A stretch of 64,000 bases of DNA from Paludibacter sp. (GTDB lineage: Bacteria > Bacteroidota > Bacteroidia > Bacteroidales > Paludibacteraceae): the NCBI GenBank assembly GCA_024710005.1, contig JANJVQ010000036.1, positions 338,838-402,837 on the forward strand, given 5' to 3'. The position numbers and the translations under genes were made by a program. Below are positions 36,101 to 44,979 of this stretch, piece after piece. Within the stretch, counting starts at the first letter, position 1. Each line of letters starts with the position of its first letter. The notes below the pieces were generated by a model, which was not told the origin of the DNA, made no database searches, and saw only the letters and a program-made list of their open reading frames with translations.

Positions 36101-36466
36101 TTCTGATTTTTGTTTTTTTCTCAGAACTATGTTTTTCCCTTCAATGCTGTAGGTGACATTCGTACCGTTCAGTACGCTCTTCAGTATTTCTTCTACTGAA
36201 CTGTTTTTGGCGTTAATATTCACTTTCTGATTGATATCAATGGCTTGTTCGTCGTATACGAACAAATAACCGGTTTGTTTTTCAATCTGACTGACAACAG
36301 TTTTTAACGGGGTGTTTCTGAGGTTGAAAGTAACCTTGTTGTCGCTCGCAGCAAGCTGTGATGTAAGGAGAAACACAAAAGTAAAAATGCTTAATTTTCT
36401 GGTTAGTTTTTCCGGTATGTTGCTTTTTTTGAGCAAAAACAACCCCCTGCAAAGATATTTGAGCAT
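33107..36466 (-). CDS. SusC/RagA-type TonB-dependent transporter with N-terminal STN domain (PUL 1)
   Basis: Outer-membrane beta-barrel of 1119 residues from ATG 36466 (the frame runs further to a TTG at 36511). After the signal peptide comes an STN domain (VTFNLRNTPLKTVVSQIE), which touches the FecR anti-sigma. A CarboxypepD_reg-like domain (IRGMVTDNSGEPIIGATVLD), the SusC plug signature (EVVVVGYGTQ) and the plug and barrel follow, ending AINLGVNIKL. The STN domain predicts substrate-dependent signalling to the sigma/FecR pair encoded just upstream. Confidence 0.95.
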   Translation of the reverse strand: MLKYLCRGLFLLKKSNIPEKLTRKLSIFTFVFLLTSQLAASDNKVTFNLRNTPLKTVVSQIEKQTGYLFVYDEQAIDINQKVNINAKNSSVEEILKSVLNGTNVTYSIEGKNIVLRKKQKSEQDTNQSTPANRNIRGMVTDNSGEPIIGATVLDPQTKIGTITDFNGNFSLDVSDNSVLQISYIGYTPAEIRVGTNQTLNVRLEEDIKTLDEVVVVGYGTQLKSNVSASIGNYKPSEMTSRQALGVEGLLQGRVPGVVISSSSGIPGSKNRVSIRGAGSLSASNEPLYVIDGVPINSTSGADLGNYGQSMNALDNLNPDDIESIDVLKDASSAAIYGSRATNGVIIITTKSGSKGKPKVAVNVTSGIQWLPRTDKLTIANSETYLEVMNEAIDNWNIQQGTNEIPRIDHPYPGKEDTNWLELILRNAQVHNINLSVSGGNEQSNYYISGNIRHHEGVFKGNAIDKYNFKVNQNNIINKRLSTGANFTLSYSNNNRVPTGYNIGSNLLPRALEQRTWDSPVKPDGTWYRGGVELLNHNPVQILEEEDVYVKNFRAIGSLFGKLNITDHFNYKVTFGGDVGYTEEHVYYTSQHPYGNSVGRLVDGRRMLTSYLIENLFTYDRTFKKLYVNAIAGHSFQFDSSSSASQTGIGFPSRSFDVNSVAAELQDVSTGISEYALQSYFTRFQLNYDRRYLLSMSIRADGSSRFAPENRYGYFPSVSAGWMVSEEDFWPVKRSSAKIRASFGSTGNQAGIATYAYQALAGGGFNYNNQNGLGISSAGNRNLQWEKADQSDIGIDLSFLNGAITFTADAFIKDTKNLLYSRPTAATTGFTTYMSNIGSMQNKGMEFTAGYNFDKRDFSYHTDFNISFVKNKLTSLLGDDVIIRPDATHILKVGEEVGSFYMIKQIGIYQSDDEIPAKIYAQGVRAGDVMYEDVNGDGDIDKENDSQIVGSANPKFTAGWNHSFKYKNFDFSFFLNSSYGNKVYQLWTGGYRMGNGTWPMLQSEADKRWTGPGTSNTVPRAVYGVSWNSTKFQTTRFLHDGSYIRLRNATLGYTLPKSIAKRMNIESCRFYVQGDNLFLITKYPLLDPEVSVSLSPSQMGYDFLLPSQPVAINLGVNIKL

Positions 36467-36612
36467 GTCTTTGTAATTGTAAGGATTAATAATGGATAAT
36501 AGATTGTGCAATGCAAATTGCAGTCGGACATGTGCTCTAAATTAGAGCAGTGTTGTAATGACACTTTTTATGTGCTGTTGCCGTGTTTCATATTTTTCAG
36601 TATTGTGATGTG

Positions 36613-37554
36613 TTAGTAAATGATGATCAGGTTTTTATCTTCGTCCCGTTGATATTCAAAATTGTTGGCTTTTTGTAATACTTTGATTATATGTTCTATG
36701 CCCTCTTTTTGCCTGAACTTGCCGGTACATTTATTTGTACTTAAATTTTTATTTCTTACTACTATGCGTGTCTGATAGTATTGTTCAAGTTTTCTGAAGA
36801 CTTTGGTAAGATCTTCGTTGTTAAACACATAAATCCCGTCTTTCCATAAGAAATCATCTTCTGTGTCGAATGTTCTGGTTACAAGTCTATTCCCTTCAAT
36901 TGACGCTTTTTGTTGTGGTTTCAGTATAGCTGTTTGATTTGACTGTTTCTCTGTTACTTTTACAGCGCCTTCTATTAATGACGTTTCAAAAATGCCGGAG
37001 TTTTTATAAGCAAGTACATTAAAGGTAGTCCCGAGTACTTCTATTTTGCACTTCTCGGTTATCACACGAAACGGTCTGGATTTATCATGCGTTACTTCAA
37101 AATATCCTTCTCCGTCAAGTATAATTTCTCTGTTATTCCTTTTGAATGAGGATGGGAAGTAAAGTTTTGAATTGGAATTAAGGGTCACTTTAGTTCCATC
37201 TGAAAGGGTTAGATTAACCCTTTGCCCCTGAGGAACCTCAATTGACTGGGTCAAAATTTTGTCAGCAGAGTTTAAAATGCGCTGTTGTATAAATATAGTT
37301 CCGGTTATTGCAATTGCGACAACTGCAGCAACCTGCATCCATCTCCTGATCGAAAGTGCCGGTCTGGTGGTTTTTTTCTCAATACTATCCGATGTCTGAG
37401 CAGTTTCATTCCATATTGCGGCATCATATAAGCGCCTGTAACGCAGAAATTCTTTGCGGTTATCAGGGTTGGCATCAATCCAACTAATAATTTCCTGATT
37501 TTCATGCGAGGATGTTTCGCCTTTCAGGTATTTATGTATTAAGTTTTGATTCAT
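36613..37554 (-). CDS. FecR-family anti-sigma factor (PUL 1)
   Basis: Inner-membrane regulator of 313 residues from ATG 37554; the frame is open another 32 residues, but that part is not FecR-like. A cytoplasmic helical region is followed by one membrane helix (MQVAAVVAIAITGTIFI). The periplasmic FecR domain shows VPQGQRVNLTLSDGTKVTLN, GEGYFEVTHDKSRPF and VLGTTFNVLAY, then the DUF4974-like C-terminus. It should hold the neighbouring ECF sigma factor inactive until the SusC STN domain signals. Confidence 0.93.
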   Translation of the reverse strand: MNQNLIHKYLKGETSSHENQEIISWIDANPDNRKEFLRYRRLYDAAIWNETAQTSDSIEKKTTRPALSIRRWMQVAAVVAIAITGTIFIQQRILNSADKILTQSIEVPQGQRVNLTLSDGTKVTLNSNSKLYFPSSFKRNNREIILDGEGYFEVTHDKSRPFRVITEKCKIEVLGTTFNVLAYKNSGIFETSLIEGAVKVTEKQSNQTAILKPQQKASIEGNRLVTRTFDTEDDFLWKDGIYVFNNEDLTKVFRKLEQYYQTRIVVRNKNLSTNKCTGKFRQKEGIEHIIKVLQKANNFEYQRDEDKNLIIIY

Positions 37555-37720
37555 TAGAATATATATAAAGTGTTTTTTTTTGTCACGAATACCACAGGTT
37601 CGTATGAAACACCCTTCTGTATGTATAGACAAACGGGAATAAGTTTTCACTAGTAACCTGATGAGAAAAAATAAAAACTGGTGTTTGTGTTCCTTTTAAA
37701 TTGCTGATTTTCATAAGATA

Positions 37721-38281
37721 TTAATACAACAAAAACAGCAAAGCAGGTAGGTAGTCTTTTAATGTAATTCGCAATTCTTTAAGTGCTTTGGCAACGTGAT
37801 AGTCGACACCTTTCACACTAATCCCAAATTTTTGAGCTATTTCTTTGTTGGATTTATCTTCAACACGGCTCATTACGAATATTTTACGTGTTTTCTCTGG
37901 CAATGAGGCCAGCGTTTTCTCAAATATGGAACGTACTTCAGATGAAAATAGGATGTCCGGATCGCACGATTCCAAAGTTGAAATCCTGAACTCCATCTCT
38001 TTTTGTGTGTTATTCTGTATCGTCTCGTGTGCCAGGTACTTGAGTTGCTCGCGTTTTAAATAGTTTAAGGATAAGTTTTTTACAACAGTAAGCAGAAACG
38101 CTTGTGTGTTGATTATGTCGTCGGCATTCTCAAAGTTCTCCCATAATCTCATCATGGCTTCAGATGCAAAATCATCAGCTACCTCAACCTGATGCACGTA
38201 TGATTTCGCAAACAAAAAACATTTGCGGTAGTACGTGTTGTAGATTTCGTTGAAAGCTTTGAATTTATCTTTTTCCATCAT
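37721..38281 (-). CDS. ECF-type RNA polymerase sigma factor (PUL 1)
   Basis: Sigma-70 family protein of 186 residues with the two-domain ECF layout. Region 2 shows KCFLFAKSYVHQVEVADDFASEAMMRLWENF, and region 4 shows LPEKTRKIFVMSRVEDKSNKEIAQKFGISVKGVDYHV. First gene of PUL 1, followed by its FecR. The C-terminus is hydrophobic (LPALLFLLY), a frequent oddity of PUL-linked ECF factors. A second Met directly follows the first. Confidence 0.93.
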   Translation of the reverse strand: MMEKDKFKAFNEIYNTYYRKCFLFAKSYVHQVEVADDFASEAMMRLWENFENADDIINTQAFLLTVVKNLSLNYLKREQLKYLAHETIQNNTQKEMEFRISTLESCDPDILFSSEVRSIFEKTLASLPEKTRKIFVMSRVEDKSNKEIAQKFGISVKGVDYHVAKALKELRITLKDYLPALLFLLY

Positions 38282-38330
38282 TCAGTTGAGCATACTATTC
38301 AAATATCTTTCGGCATTCTGCTCTGATTTG

Positions 38331-38363
38331 CAAATATAAAACAAAAACTGACAATATGTCAAA
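38331..38363 (-). promoter_or_regulatory. Housekeeping-type promoter of the PUL 1 sigma gene with a palindrome in the spacer
   Basis: On the - strand, TATATTTG (38331-38338) matches TAnnTTTG, and TTTG at 38360-38363 is a -33 element with a 21-bp spacer. Within the spacer is the perfect inverted repeat TGACA-ATA-TGTCA (38349-38361). The rest of the ~306-bp gap to the permease gene is AT-rich, with no gene recognised. Confidence 0.6.
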
Positions 38364-38587
38364 TTTATGCTCGTGTGTTTTTCGTACTGTAATAACTTTT
38401 TAAAGATGCTATAATATATATGACAATTTAGATGGGGGTATCACTAGTTGTGCTCGAATCCATACTGATGAAAAGAAAATAGAAAACGCCAAAACATTCC
38501 TGTTCTGACGTCTTTATTTTGATGCAATTTCATATTATTTCAATTTGATGTGTTCAAATGAAACTATATCTCTTTCCTGGTTTATTT

Positions 38588-39970
38588 TCAATGAGTTGTA
38601 TGCTTCGGCTTCCACACAAATAACGCCAGCACAAACGAAATAGTCGATGCGGCAATCCAGAAGGTAGCTGCCGGCATGAAGTTGTACTGAACATCGGCGC
38701 CCACAATCACTTTGTTACTCTCGATGAGCCACCCGCTGGCGATGTCCTGCAATCCGGCGCCGATGTAGCTGGCAATGCCCACGATACCTAAGGCTGCTCC
38801 GCTGGCATTCCTTGGTACAAGGTCGACAGCCATCAGTCCGCCAATGAAACAAATAAGTACCCCGATGGCAACACCGAACAATACCATGCTCAATACATTT
38901 ACCCAAACGCTGTTACCCGAGAATACGAACAGACAAAGTGCGATGGTGTTGAGTACACCGAAAATCAGTGCCGGGGCGTTGCGTTTGCCTTTGAAAAGCT
39001 TGTCGGAGAACCAACCGGATAATACGGTTCCGAAAATACCCAGCAGAGCATTGATGGAGATGATCTGCGTGGCAGAGGCTAAGGAAAAACCTTTGACTTC
39101 CTGCAAGTACAATACCCCCCAACCGTTGATCGCGTAACGGCTTACGTACATGAAGGCGCTTGAAAGGGCAATAATCCAGACATAAGGGTTTTTCAATACT
39201 GCTTTTTGTGTGGCTGAAACCGATTTCTTCTCGACGGTTTTGGCTTCGCTGGATAGAATTTCAACGGGTGGTAAGCCTTTGCTTTGTGGCGTGTCGTGGA
39301 GTAAAAACAGGATGATGAGTACACCGATAATACCTGCCAGCGATGATCCGACGAAGCCCCATTGCCAGCCGGCTAATCCGACTAAGGCTCCAACAAAGAT
39401 GAAAGAAAGGAATTCTCCGATGTTGTGACTGGCACTGAAGAACCCGTAGAAAGTTCCGCGTTCTTTCAGCGGAAACCAGCGGGAGAGGGCAATGATGGCC
39501 GGTGCAGCGCCCATCGACTGTGACCAGCCGTTGATTCCCCACAGGATGGCGAAAGACAGAAAAAACACAAAGGAAGTGATGGCCATGCCGTTACTGGAAG
39601 TGAAACCGAGTAGTCCCACTGCCAGGTTGGCAATTGCCGATACACCCAAACCTGCTGCCATAAAACGTTTGATATTGGAATGGTCGGCCAGAAACCCGTT
39701 TACGAACTTCCCAATTGCGTAAGTGAAGAGCAGGGCAGAACCAATCATACCCAACTGATGTGCATCCAGCACGCCCGAATCGAGTATGGGTTTTTTAACT
39801 ACATTCAGGCTGGTACGTGCCACATAATAAAGACTATACCCCAGCGTTCCTGCGATGAAACTTGAATAGCGAAGTTTATTGTAATACTTTTTCTGCGCCG
39901 CCGCATCGCCCTGAAAAGGCTGTTCAGCCGGAGCACTCGTTTTGAAAAATGAGATGAACTGTTTGAGCAT
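38588..39970 (-). CDS. MFS permease of the organophosphate:phosphate antiporter type (GlpT/UhpC-like)
   Basis: Twelve-helix major facilitator of 460 residues. The N-terminal KLRYSSFIAGTLGYSLYYVARTSLNVVKKP and GKFVNGFLADHSNIKRFMAAG are typical of the OPA family (GlpT, UhpT, UhpC). GWSQSMGAAPAIIALSRWFPLKERGTFYGF is another family stretch. OPA proteins exchange sugar phosphates or glycerol 3-phosphate for phosphate, or act as sensors. It follows the GH20 gene by 86 bp on the same strand, so it could close PUL 2 and import a phosphorylated sugar, as inference. Confidence 0.87.
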   Translation of the reverse strand: MLKQFISFFKTSAPAEQPFQGDAAAQKKYYNKLRYSSFIAGTLGYSLYYVARTSLNVVKKPILDSGVLDAHQLGMIGSALLFTYAIGKFVNGFLADHSNIKRFMAAGLGVSAIANLAVGLLGFTSSNGMAITSFVFFLSFAILWGINGWSQSMGAAPAIIALSRWFPLKERGTFYGFFSASHNIGEFLSFIFVGALVGLAGWQWGFVGSSLAGIIGVLIILFLLHDTPQSKGLPPVEILSSEAKTVEKKSVSATQKAVLKNPYVWIIALSSAFMYVSRYAINGWGVLYLQEVKGFSLASATQIISINALLGIFGTVLSGWFSDKLFKGKRNAPALIFGVLNTIALCLFVFSGNSVWVNVLSMVLFGVAIGVLICFIGGLMAVDLVPRNASGAALGIVGIASYIGAGLQDIASGWLIESNKVIVGADVQYNFMPAATFWIAASTISFVLALFVWKPKHTTH

Positions 39971-40056
39971 GATTCTGTTTTAAAGTTAATGATGTAATTT
40001 GCCACTCCTTCAATACACGTTTGAAAGACAAATTACCCGTGAGATGGATGGTTTTT

Positions 40057-41889
40057 TTAATTTAAATTAACAATGTTTGTCCTGCCAGTTTGTACCTCAC
40101 CAACAAAGGCTGCGGTTTTGATAAGGTCCCCTTTATTTACCTCTAATGGTTTTTTATAAGGAGTCGATTGTCTGGAAGGCTCTGTTCCGTCAGTTGTATA
40201 AAACAACTCAGCATTGGGCAGGTCAATTCTTATTTCCAGCTTTTTAGGGTATGAACTACTTCTGCGGTCGTAATAAAATATTGGTTCATAAAACGCCTGA
40301 CTGTAATTCATGCCCCAATGACTCATTCTATTGAACATTTGTAATACACCGGTTTTGAATGTATCGTAGTTTTTGTTCGCTGATAACGTCCATCCAACTT
40401 CGGATAGAGCGAATGCACGTGGAAAAGTTTGTTCGGCCACACGTTCCGGAGTTTTCATATATTCTGTCCATACATTCCCTTGTACTCCAATGATAAATTG
40501 ATGTTGTTCTTCCGTAAGTTTTTCGGTGTATGGCTCGTAATGGTAAACAGTCTCAAGTGGTAAGAATCTTTTTCGTCCGAAATCATATTCGTCTAATTCT
40601 CCGCCAAGCTGTGAGTAATCGAAATAGCAATATGTGTTTGGGCTCATAATAACCTGATGTTTTTGCGATGCAGCGGCTATTCCTCCTGCTTCTCCGCGCC
40701 ACGACATCACTGTTGCATTGGGTGCCAGTCCTCCTTCTAAAATTTCATCCCAGCCGATAATTTGTTTCCCATGCTGATTCAGGTATTTCTCAATTTCAGT
40801 TATGAAATAACTTTGCAATTCATCTTCGTTCTTCAGACCTTTATCTTTGATGAGTTGTTGGCAATGAGCACAGGATTTCCACGATTCTTTCGGACATTCA
40901 TCACCTCCGATATGATAATACTCAGAAGGAAATATATCAAATAATTCATCAAAGACTCCTTTAAGAAATTCAAACGTAGCAGGTTTAGGACAAAATACTT
41001 CGTTAAAGATGCCCCAACGTTCACCTACCTTGTATTCTTTTTCCGGGAAACAGGATAATTCTGGATATGAGGCTATGGCTGCCAAAGCATGACCGGGAAG
41101 TTCAATCTCAGGAATAACAGTGATAAAGCGCTCAGCGGCATAACGTACAATTTCCCGGGCGTCTTCCTGTGTGTAAAATCCTTCGTGTGGAATCTCATCA
41201 TAGATACTGTCTTTCCAGTTTCCTATGACAGTCCTGGCTCTTTTGCTGCCAATCTCGGTCAGCAGCGGGTATTTTTTTATTTCGATTCGCCAGCCCTGAT
41301 CTTCCGTTAAATGCCAGTGAAAACGGTTTATCTTACACAATGCAAGTACGTCTAAGTATCTTTTAATGAAATCAACCGGCATAAAATGCCGCCCGGTATC
41401 CAACATAATTCCCCTGTACGCAAAACGGGGGGTATCTTTGACCGAGACACAGGGCAGCTTTATATGACTTACTTTAGTGGGGGCACTGCCAAAAACAGTT
41501 GTGGGAAATAATTGCAAAAGAGTTTGTGTTGCATAAAACGCACCGGCGGGAGAACCATACTTGATAACAATGTCTTTGGATGAGATATTAAGTTCGTATG
41601 CTTCTTCCGATAGAGCTTCTTCATGTATAAATCGAATTTGATTTTTACCGGATCTGTTTTGCTGAATAGTTTTAATCCTGATCCCGGTGCCGGATTGAAC
41701 CCGTTCCGAAAAAAGTGAGGCAATCGGGCGTATAGCGCTATCAGTAATTGCAATCAGGGTTTTGTTACCAATCGTAAAACTTTTTGCTTCGTATTGTATA
41801 CTTGCCGGTTCGGGAATAATCCTGGGTTGATTTGATGCAAACAGCACCTGCTGAATAAATATAAGAAGTGTCAACAAAATAAATCTCAT
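40057..41889 (-). CDS. GH20 beta-N-acetylhexosaminidase (PUL 2)
   Basis: Secreted exo-hexosaminidase of 610 residues with a signal peptide (RFILLTLLIFIQQVLFAS). An N-terminal GH20b-like domain precedes the catalytic barrel, which has HWHLTEDQGW and the catalytic pair D330-E331 in YYHIGGDECPKE. The C-terminal ~60 residues (AELFYTTDGTEPSRQSTPY) form a chitobiase-type beta domain. It is a paralog of the GH20 part of the PUL 1 enzyme but lacks the esterase extension. Confidence 0.93.
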   Translation of the reverse strand: MRFILLTLLIFIQQVLFASNQPRIIPEPASIQYEAKSFTIGNKTLIAITDSAIRPIASLFSERVQSGTGIRIKTIQQNRSGKNQIRFIHEEALSEEAYELNISSKDIVIKYGSPAGAFYATQTLLQLFPTTVFGSAPTKVSHIKLPCVSVKDTPRFAYRGIMLDTGRHFMPVDFIKRYLDVLALCKINRFHWHLTEDQGWRIEIKKYPLLTEIGSKRARTVIGNWKDSIYDEIPHEGFYTQEDAREIVRYAAERFITVIPEIELPGHALAAIASYPELSCFPEKEYKVGERWGIFNEVFCPKPATFEFLKGVFDELFDIFPSEYYHIGGDECPKESWKSCAHCQQLIKDKGLKNEDELQSYFITEIEKYLNQHGKQIIGWDEILEGGLAPNATVMSWRGEAGGIAAASQKHQVIMSPNTYCYFDYSQLGGELDEYDFGRKRFLPLETVYHYEPYTEKLTEEQHQFIIGVQGNVWTEYMKTPERVAEQTFPRAFALSEVGWTLSANKNYDTFKTGVLQMFNRMSHWGMNYSQAFYEPIFYYDRRSSSYPKKLEIRIDLPNAELFYTTDGTEPSRQSTPYKKPLEVNKGDLIKTAAFVGEVQTGRTNIVNLN

Positions 41890-41929
41890 ACAGTGGAGTA
41901 TTGATGTAATTTAAACTGATTTTTAAAAC

Positions 41930-41961
41930 TCCGGGCAGATTTATTGCTAAACCTGCCCGGA
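41930..41961 (-). terminator. CCGGGCAG/CTGCCCGG hairpin after a GLUG-type gene
   Basis: Perfect 9-bp arms TCCGGGCAG (41930-41938) and CTGCCCGGA (41953-41961); on the - strand the stem is followed by GTTTTAAAAATC. It lies 29 bp after the stop of the GLUG-type gene at 41991. It could be a terminator or a processing/stability hairpin within the PUL transcript. Confidence 0.6.
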
Positions 41962-41990
41962 TTATACACAGCGGTTATGCTATGTCAGGC

Positions 41991-43454
41991 TTATTTTATA
42001 ATTTTTCGGGTAATAACGTTACCTGATTTACTTGTCATTTTAACAAGCAACAGTTGACAGTTATCCGATAAAACAATTGATGCACCATCTTCTGTTTGAT
42101 TGAATGTTTTCAACAAAGCACCTTTTGCATCATAAACCGAAACTTTTAATGCTTCAGCCACATCTTTAAAAATCAACAGGTTTCCGTTTGCAATTACAAC
42201 CGGTCCTTGTTGCTCTTTTTGTAGTTCAGCGCCGGTAGTGATAGACGGAACACCAGTCAACCCGTCGATATCCTGAGCATCCGAACGGGAAGCAACCCAC
42301 AGTAACTGAGGATAAATGCTGCTTCTGAGTTGTTGTGACCATACAGCAGTTTCACCAGCCATCGGAAATCCCAATCCAACATAGTAATTAACTGCATTCG
42401 ACAAATAGGTAATGTCCTTTAATGAACCATCGACTGGAGATATTGTTCCTGTTGCCGGGGTATTAAAGTTGCCGGGAGTAACCCATTCTCCTCCTCTTCT
42501 CATTTTAGCTCCGTCATATCCCCAGCTATTCAGGACTTTACCTAATTTACTCGTAGTTCCTGTATTGTCACAATAACCAACAATTAATCCCATTGCATTA
42601 GCTGTAGATCCTTCTTCTTCCAAATCAGCAAATGCAACACTATTTTCAATCGTATTTTCAGTTTCACCGGCTATACCTCCGATTCTTCCTTTCCCTGTAC
42701 GATAATAACCAGTTGCATAACAATTTTGGATGGGAGATATCGTGTTGTTTGCTGCAGTTGTATTAGCAATTACCAATCCGGCAATACCTCCGGTACGAAC
42801 TGTAGAAGAACTTCCGGCATATACATTGTGTAATTCTCCTGAGAAATAGCAGTTCTTTATGAAAGAAGTCGTTCCGTTATTGGATGGTCTTCCGATACTA
42901 CCGGCAATTCCACCTACGGTACCACCACCTCCCAATACATATCCTGTAGCGTAACAATTTTCTATGCTACCAGTTCTGTGGTGATTGTTTGCGGGGGTAC
43001 CACTTCCTACGTAACCCACGATAGCTCCAACTCCACCTACTGCCGGACAGTTTATGTAAACGTCAACCAATCCTAAATTTCTGATTGTACCCCAGATAAA
43101 TCCTGCAAAACTTTGATAGTTTGCAGTCTTACCTTCAATATGCATGTTTTTGATTACAAATCCATTGCCGTCGAAATCCATGTAAGCAGCCGATGATGAG
43201 GCTCCATCTTTGTATGGGGTCCAGTTATTAGTTTCCGCAATGTCTTTTAAATCAATGTCATTCATTAATTTAAAATACTTCATCTCAGTAGCACTCAGAT
43301 TCTTTCTGACACTGTCTAACTGAGCTGCTGTTCTAATCTGCCACGGATTTTCCTGCGTACCATTCCCGCCAGAGAAATCGGTATCACCAACAGCTTTTAC
43401 ATAAGCTGTGAAGCTTAAAAAGACTACTAAAAAAGTAAAAATAATTTTCTTCAT
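41991..43454 (-). CDS. GLUG-motif surface protein (copy 1)
   Basis: Secreted protein of 487 residues with a signal peptide (KKIIFTFLVVFLSFTAYVKA). The mature part starts with DFSGGNGTQENPWQIRTAAQ and contains GLUG-like repeats (GGVGAIVGYVG, IENCYATGYVLGGGGTVGGI, IQNCYATGYYRTGKGRIGGI), which form a right-handed beta-solenoid in related adhesins. The C-terminal ~70 residues (LLIFKDVAEALKVSVYDAKG ... VITRKIIK) resemble a type IX secretion sorting domain. The role, glycan binding or adhesion, is inferred. ATG 43454 was preferred over an upstream in-frame start. Confidence 0.75.
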   Translation of the reverse strand: MKKIIFTFLVVFLSFTAYVKAVGDTDFSGGNGTQENPWQIRTAAQLDSVRKNLSATEMKYFKLMNDIDLKDIAETNNWTPYKDGASSSAAYMDFDGNGFVIKNMHIEGKTANYQSFAGFIWGTIRNLGLVDVYINCPAVGGVGAIVGYVGSGTPANNHHRTGSIENCYATGYVLGGGGTVGGIAGSIGRPSNNGTTSFIKNCYFSGELHNVYAGSSSTVRTGGIAGLVIANTTAANNTISPIQNCYATGYYRTGKGRIGGIAGETENTIENSVAFADLEEEGSTANAMGLIVGYCDNTGTTSKLGKVLNSWGYDGAKMRRGGEWVTPGNFNTPATGTISPVDGSLKDITYLSNAVNYYVGLGFPMAGETAVWSQQLRSSIYPQLLWVASRSDAQDIDGLTGVPSITTGAELQKEQQGPVVIANGNLLIFKDVAEALKVSVYDAKGALLKTFNQTEDGASIVLSDNCQLLLVKMTSKSGNVITRKIIK

Positions 43455-43530
43455 ACATTTAAATTTTAAAATAAACAATTAATAATAATGTGAGTGCTGA
43501 TAAAAGATATTTCTCCTGATCAGAGTTTAT

Positions 43531-44925
43531 TTAAATTTTAACAACTCTCTTTTTAATTCTGCTTTCTTCAGCTTTAAAACCCATTACATGACTTTCGATA
43601 GAAACATCGATGGTGCTTGACAAGTATTTCGAATTCTGATGACTGACTGCCATTACAAAGTCTTTTAAAATACCCCAGTCACCGCCACCATGGCTCGAAT
43701 ATCCCGGTAGTTTGGATATGTCCTCATCCCAGATTGTTTTCTCGTTTGTGAGGAAGTCGGTAATGGTAAATTTTTTCATGTCTCCAACAATATCTCCTTT
43801 AGTTCCCATGATTCTGGTGTGGCGTCCTCCGTATGATGTATGCCCTTCCATAGAAAATGCCACAGTTGTTCCTCCGTCAAACTCCATGTTCATGACATAA
43901 TGGTCGCATTGATCGTTGTTGCAATGGAAAACGCATTGTCCGTAATTGCCTGTTTCGAGTTCCTTCATGATGTAATCGTGATGTTTCGATTTATCTGCCG
44001 GCAGATCAAAAACATATAAGTGGCGTTTGTCACGGGTATATATCTTTATGGCCGAATACGGACACTCTTTTTCAATGCTGCACGTTGTGCACCTGGTTGA
44101 GGAGCCTTCCGGTGCATTTTCCTTTTTGAAGTATCTCAGGTCTCCGAATGCAGAAACCTGTTTACAATCCTTGTTGATAATCCATCTCATCAAATCAAGG
44201 TCATGACAAGATTTAGCGATGATGATGGGAGTGGTTTTTTTTGAATCATGCCAATTACCTCTTACATAGGAATGAGCCATGTGATGATGTCTGATTGCTT
44301 CGAAATGTTGTATACTTACGATGTTGCCGATCATGCCTTGATCAATTACATCCTTCAAAGCCACAAAATAGGGTGCATACCGTAAAACATGACAAACTCC
44401 GACTAATCTGTTGTGCTTTTTTGCTTGATTCAGGATCTTCTTACATTCAGCAACTGATTGTGCCACCGGCTTTTCTAGTAATACGTCATATCCCATTGCC
44501 AGGGCCTTCATACAAGGATCGAAGTGCAGGTTGTCGGGTGTCGAGATAATTACCGCATCGGCAAATTTGGGTTTCCTGAATACTTCAGACCAGTCACCAA
44601 ATTGTTGATCCTCAGGAATCTGATGTTGCTCAGCCATGCGTCTTTTTCTTACTTCATTGATATCCGAAACTCCCACAATTGTGAGTGAACCCGGGTACTG
44701 TTTTGCATAACCCGCATAAGTTGTTCCTCTTGAACCGGCGCCAATTACGATAGCGGTAACAGGCTTATCTACTTTGGCCTCCTGATTTGTCAGACCTGTG
44801 GAAATACGTTTAATGTTTTCATCTTGTTGTGTGTTTGCACCTTTTGCTATGGCAGGTAATCCTCCCAGCAAAGCAGTTGCAGTACCGGCACCTATAACTT
44901 TTAAGAATTCACTTCTTTTCATCAT
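43531..44925 (-). CDS. Gfo/Idh/MocA family oxidoreductase with Tat-like signal
   Basis: Protein of 464 residues. The N-terminus MKRSEFLKVIGAGTATALLG looks like an export signal of the kind found on periplasmic Gfo/Idh proteins. The NAD(P)-binding fold follows (VIGAGSRGTTYAGYAK), with EKPVAQS, a conserved catalytic region, and HVLRYAPYF. A Cys cluster (CTTC, later C-P in KECPY, residues ~275-290) could bind metal. Family members oxidise or rearrange sugars. GH109-type hydrolysis was considered but cannot be shown. It lies within PUL 2, between two GLUG genes. Confidence 0.83.
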   Translation of the reverse strand: MMKRSEFLKVIGAGTATALLGGLPAIAKGANTQQDENIKRISTGLTNQEAKVDKPVTAIVIGAGSRGTTYAGYAKQYPGSLTIVGVSDINEVRKRRMAEQHQIPEDQQFGDWSEVFRKPKFADAVIISTPDNLHFDPCMKALAMGYDVLLEKPVAQSVAECKKILNQAKKHNRLVGVCHVLRYAPYFVALKDVIDQGMIGNIVSIQHFEAIRHHHMAHSYVRGNWHDSKKTTPIIIAKSCHDLDLMRWIINKDCKQVSAFGDLRYFKKENAPEGSSTRCTTCSIEKECPYSAIKIYTRDKRHLYVFDLPADKSKHHDYIMKELETGNYGQCVFHCNNDQCDHYVMNMEFDGGTTVAFSMEGHTSYGGRHTRIMGTKGDIVGDMKKFTITDFLTNEKTIWDEDISKLPGYSSHGGGDWGILKDFVMAVSHQNSKYLSSTIDVSIESHVMGFKAEESRIKKRVVKI

Positions 44926-44979
44926 TAGAATTTTAAATCATTTCTTGATTGAAATGATAATGTTCAACCATTTGATTTT

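Noticed and set aside
36467..36511. Longer N-terminus of the PUL 1 SusC from a TTG codon
   Set aside because: The added residues are not signal-peptide-like, and ATG 36466 gives a normal SusC start.
25475..41889. The two GH20 genes as a recent duplication
   Set aside because: They share motifs but differ in length, C-terminal domains and much of the sequence; independent members of the family fit better.
43531..44925. GH109 glycosidase assignment for the Gfo/Idh protein
   Set aside because: Both families share the NAD-binding fold and a signal peptide, but I could not identify residues specific to GH109.
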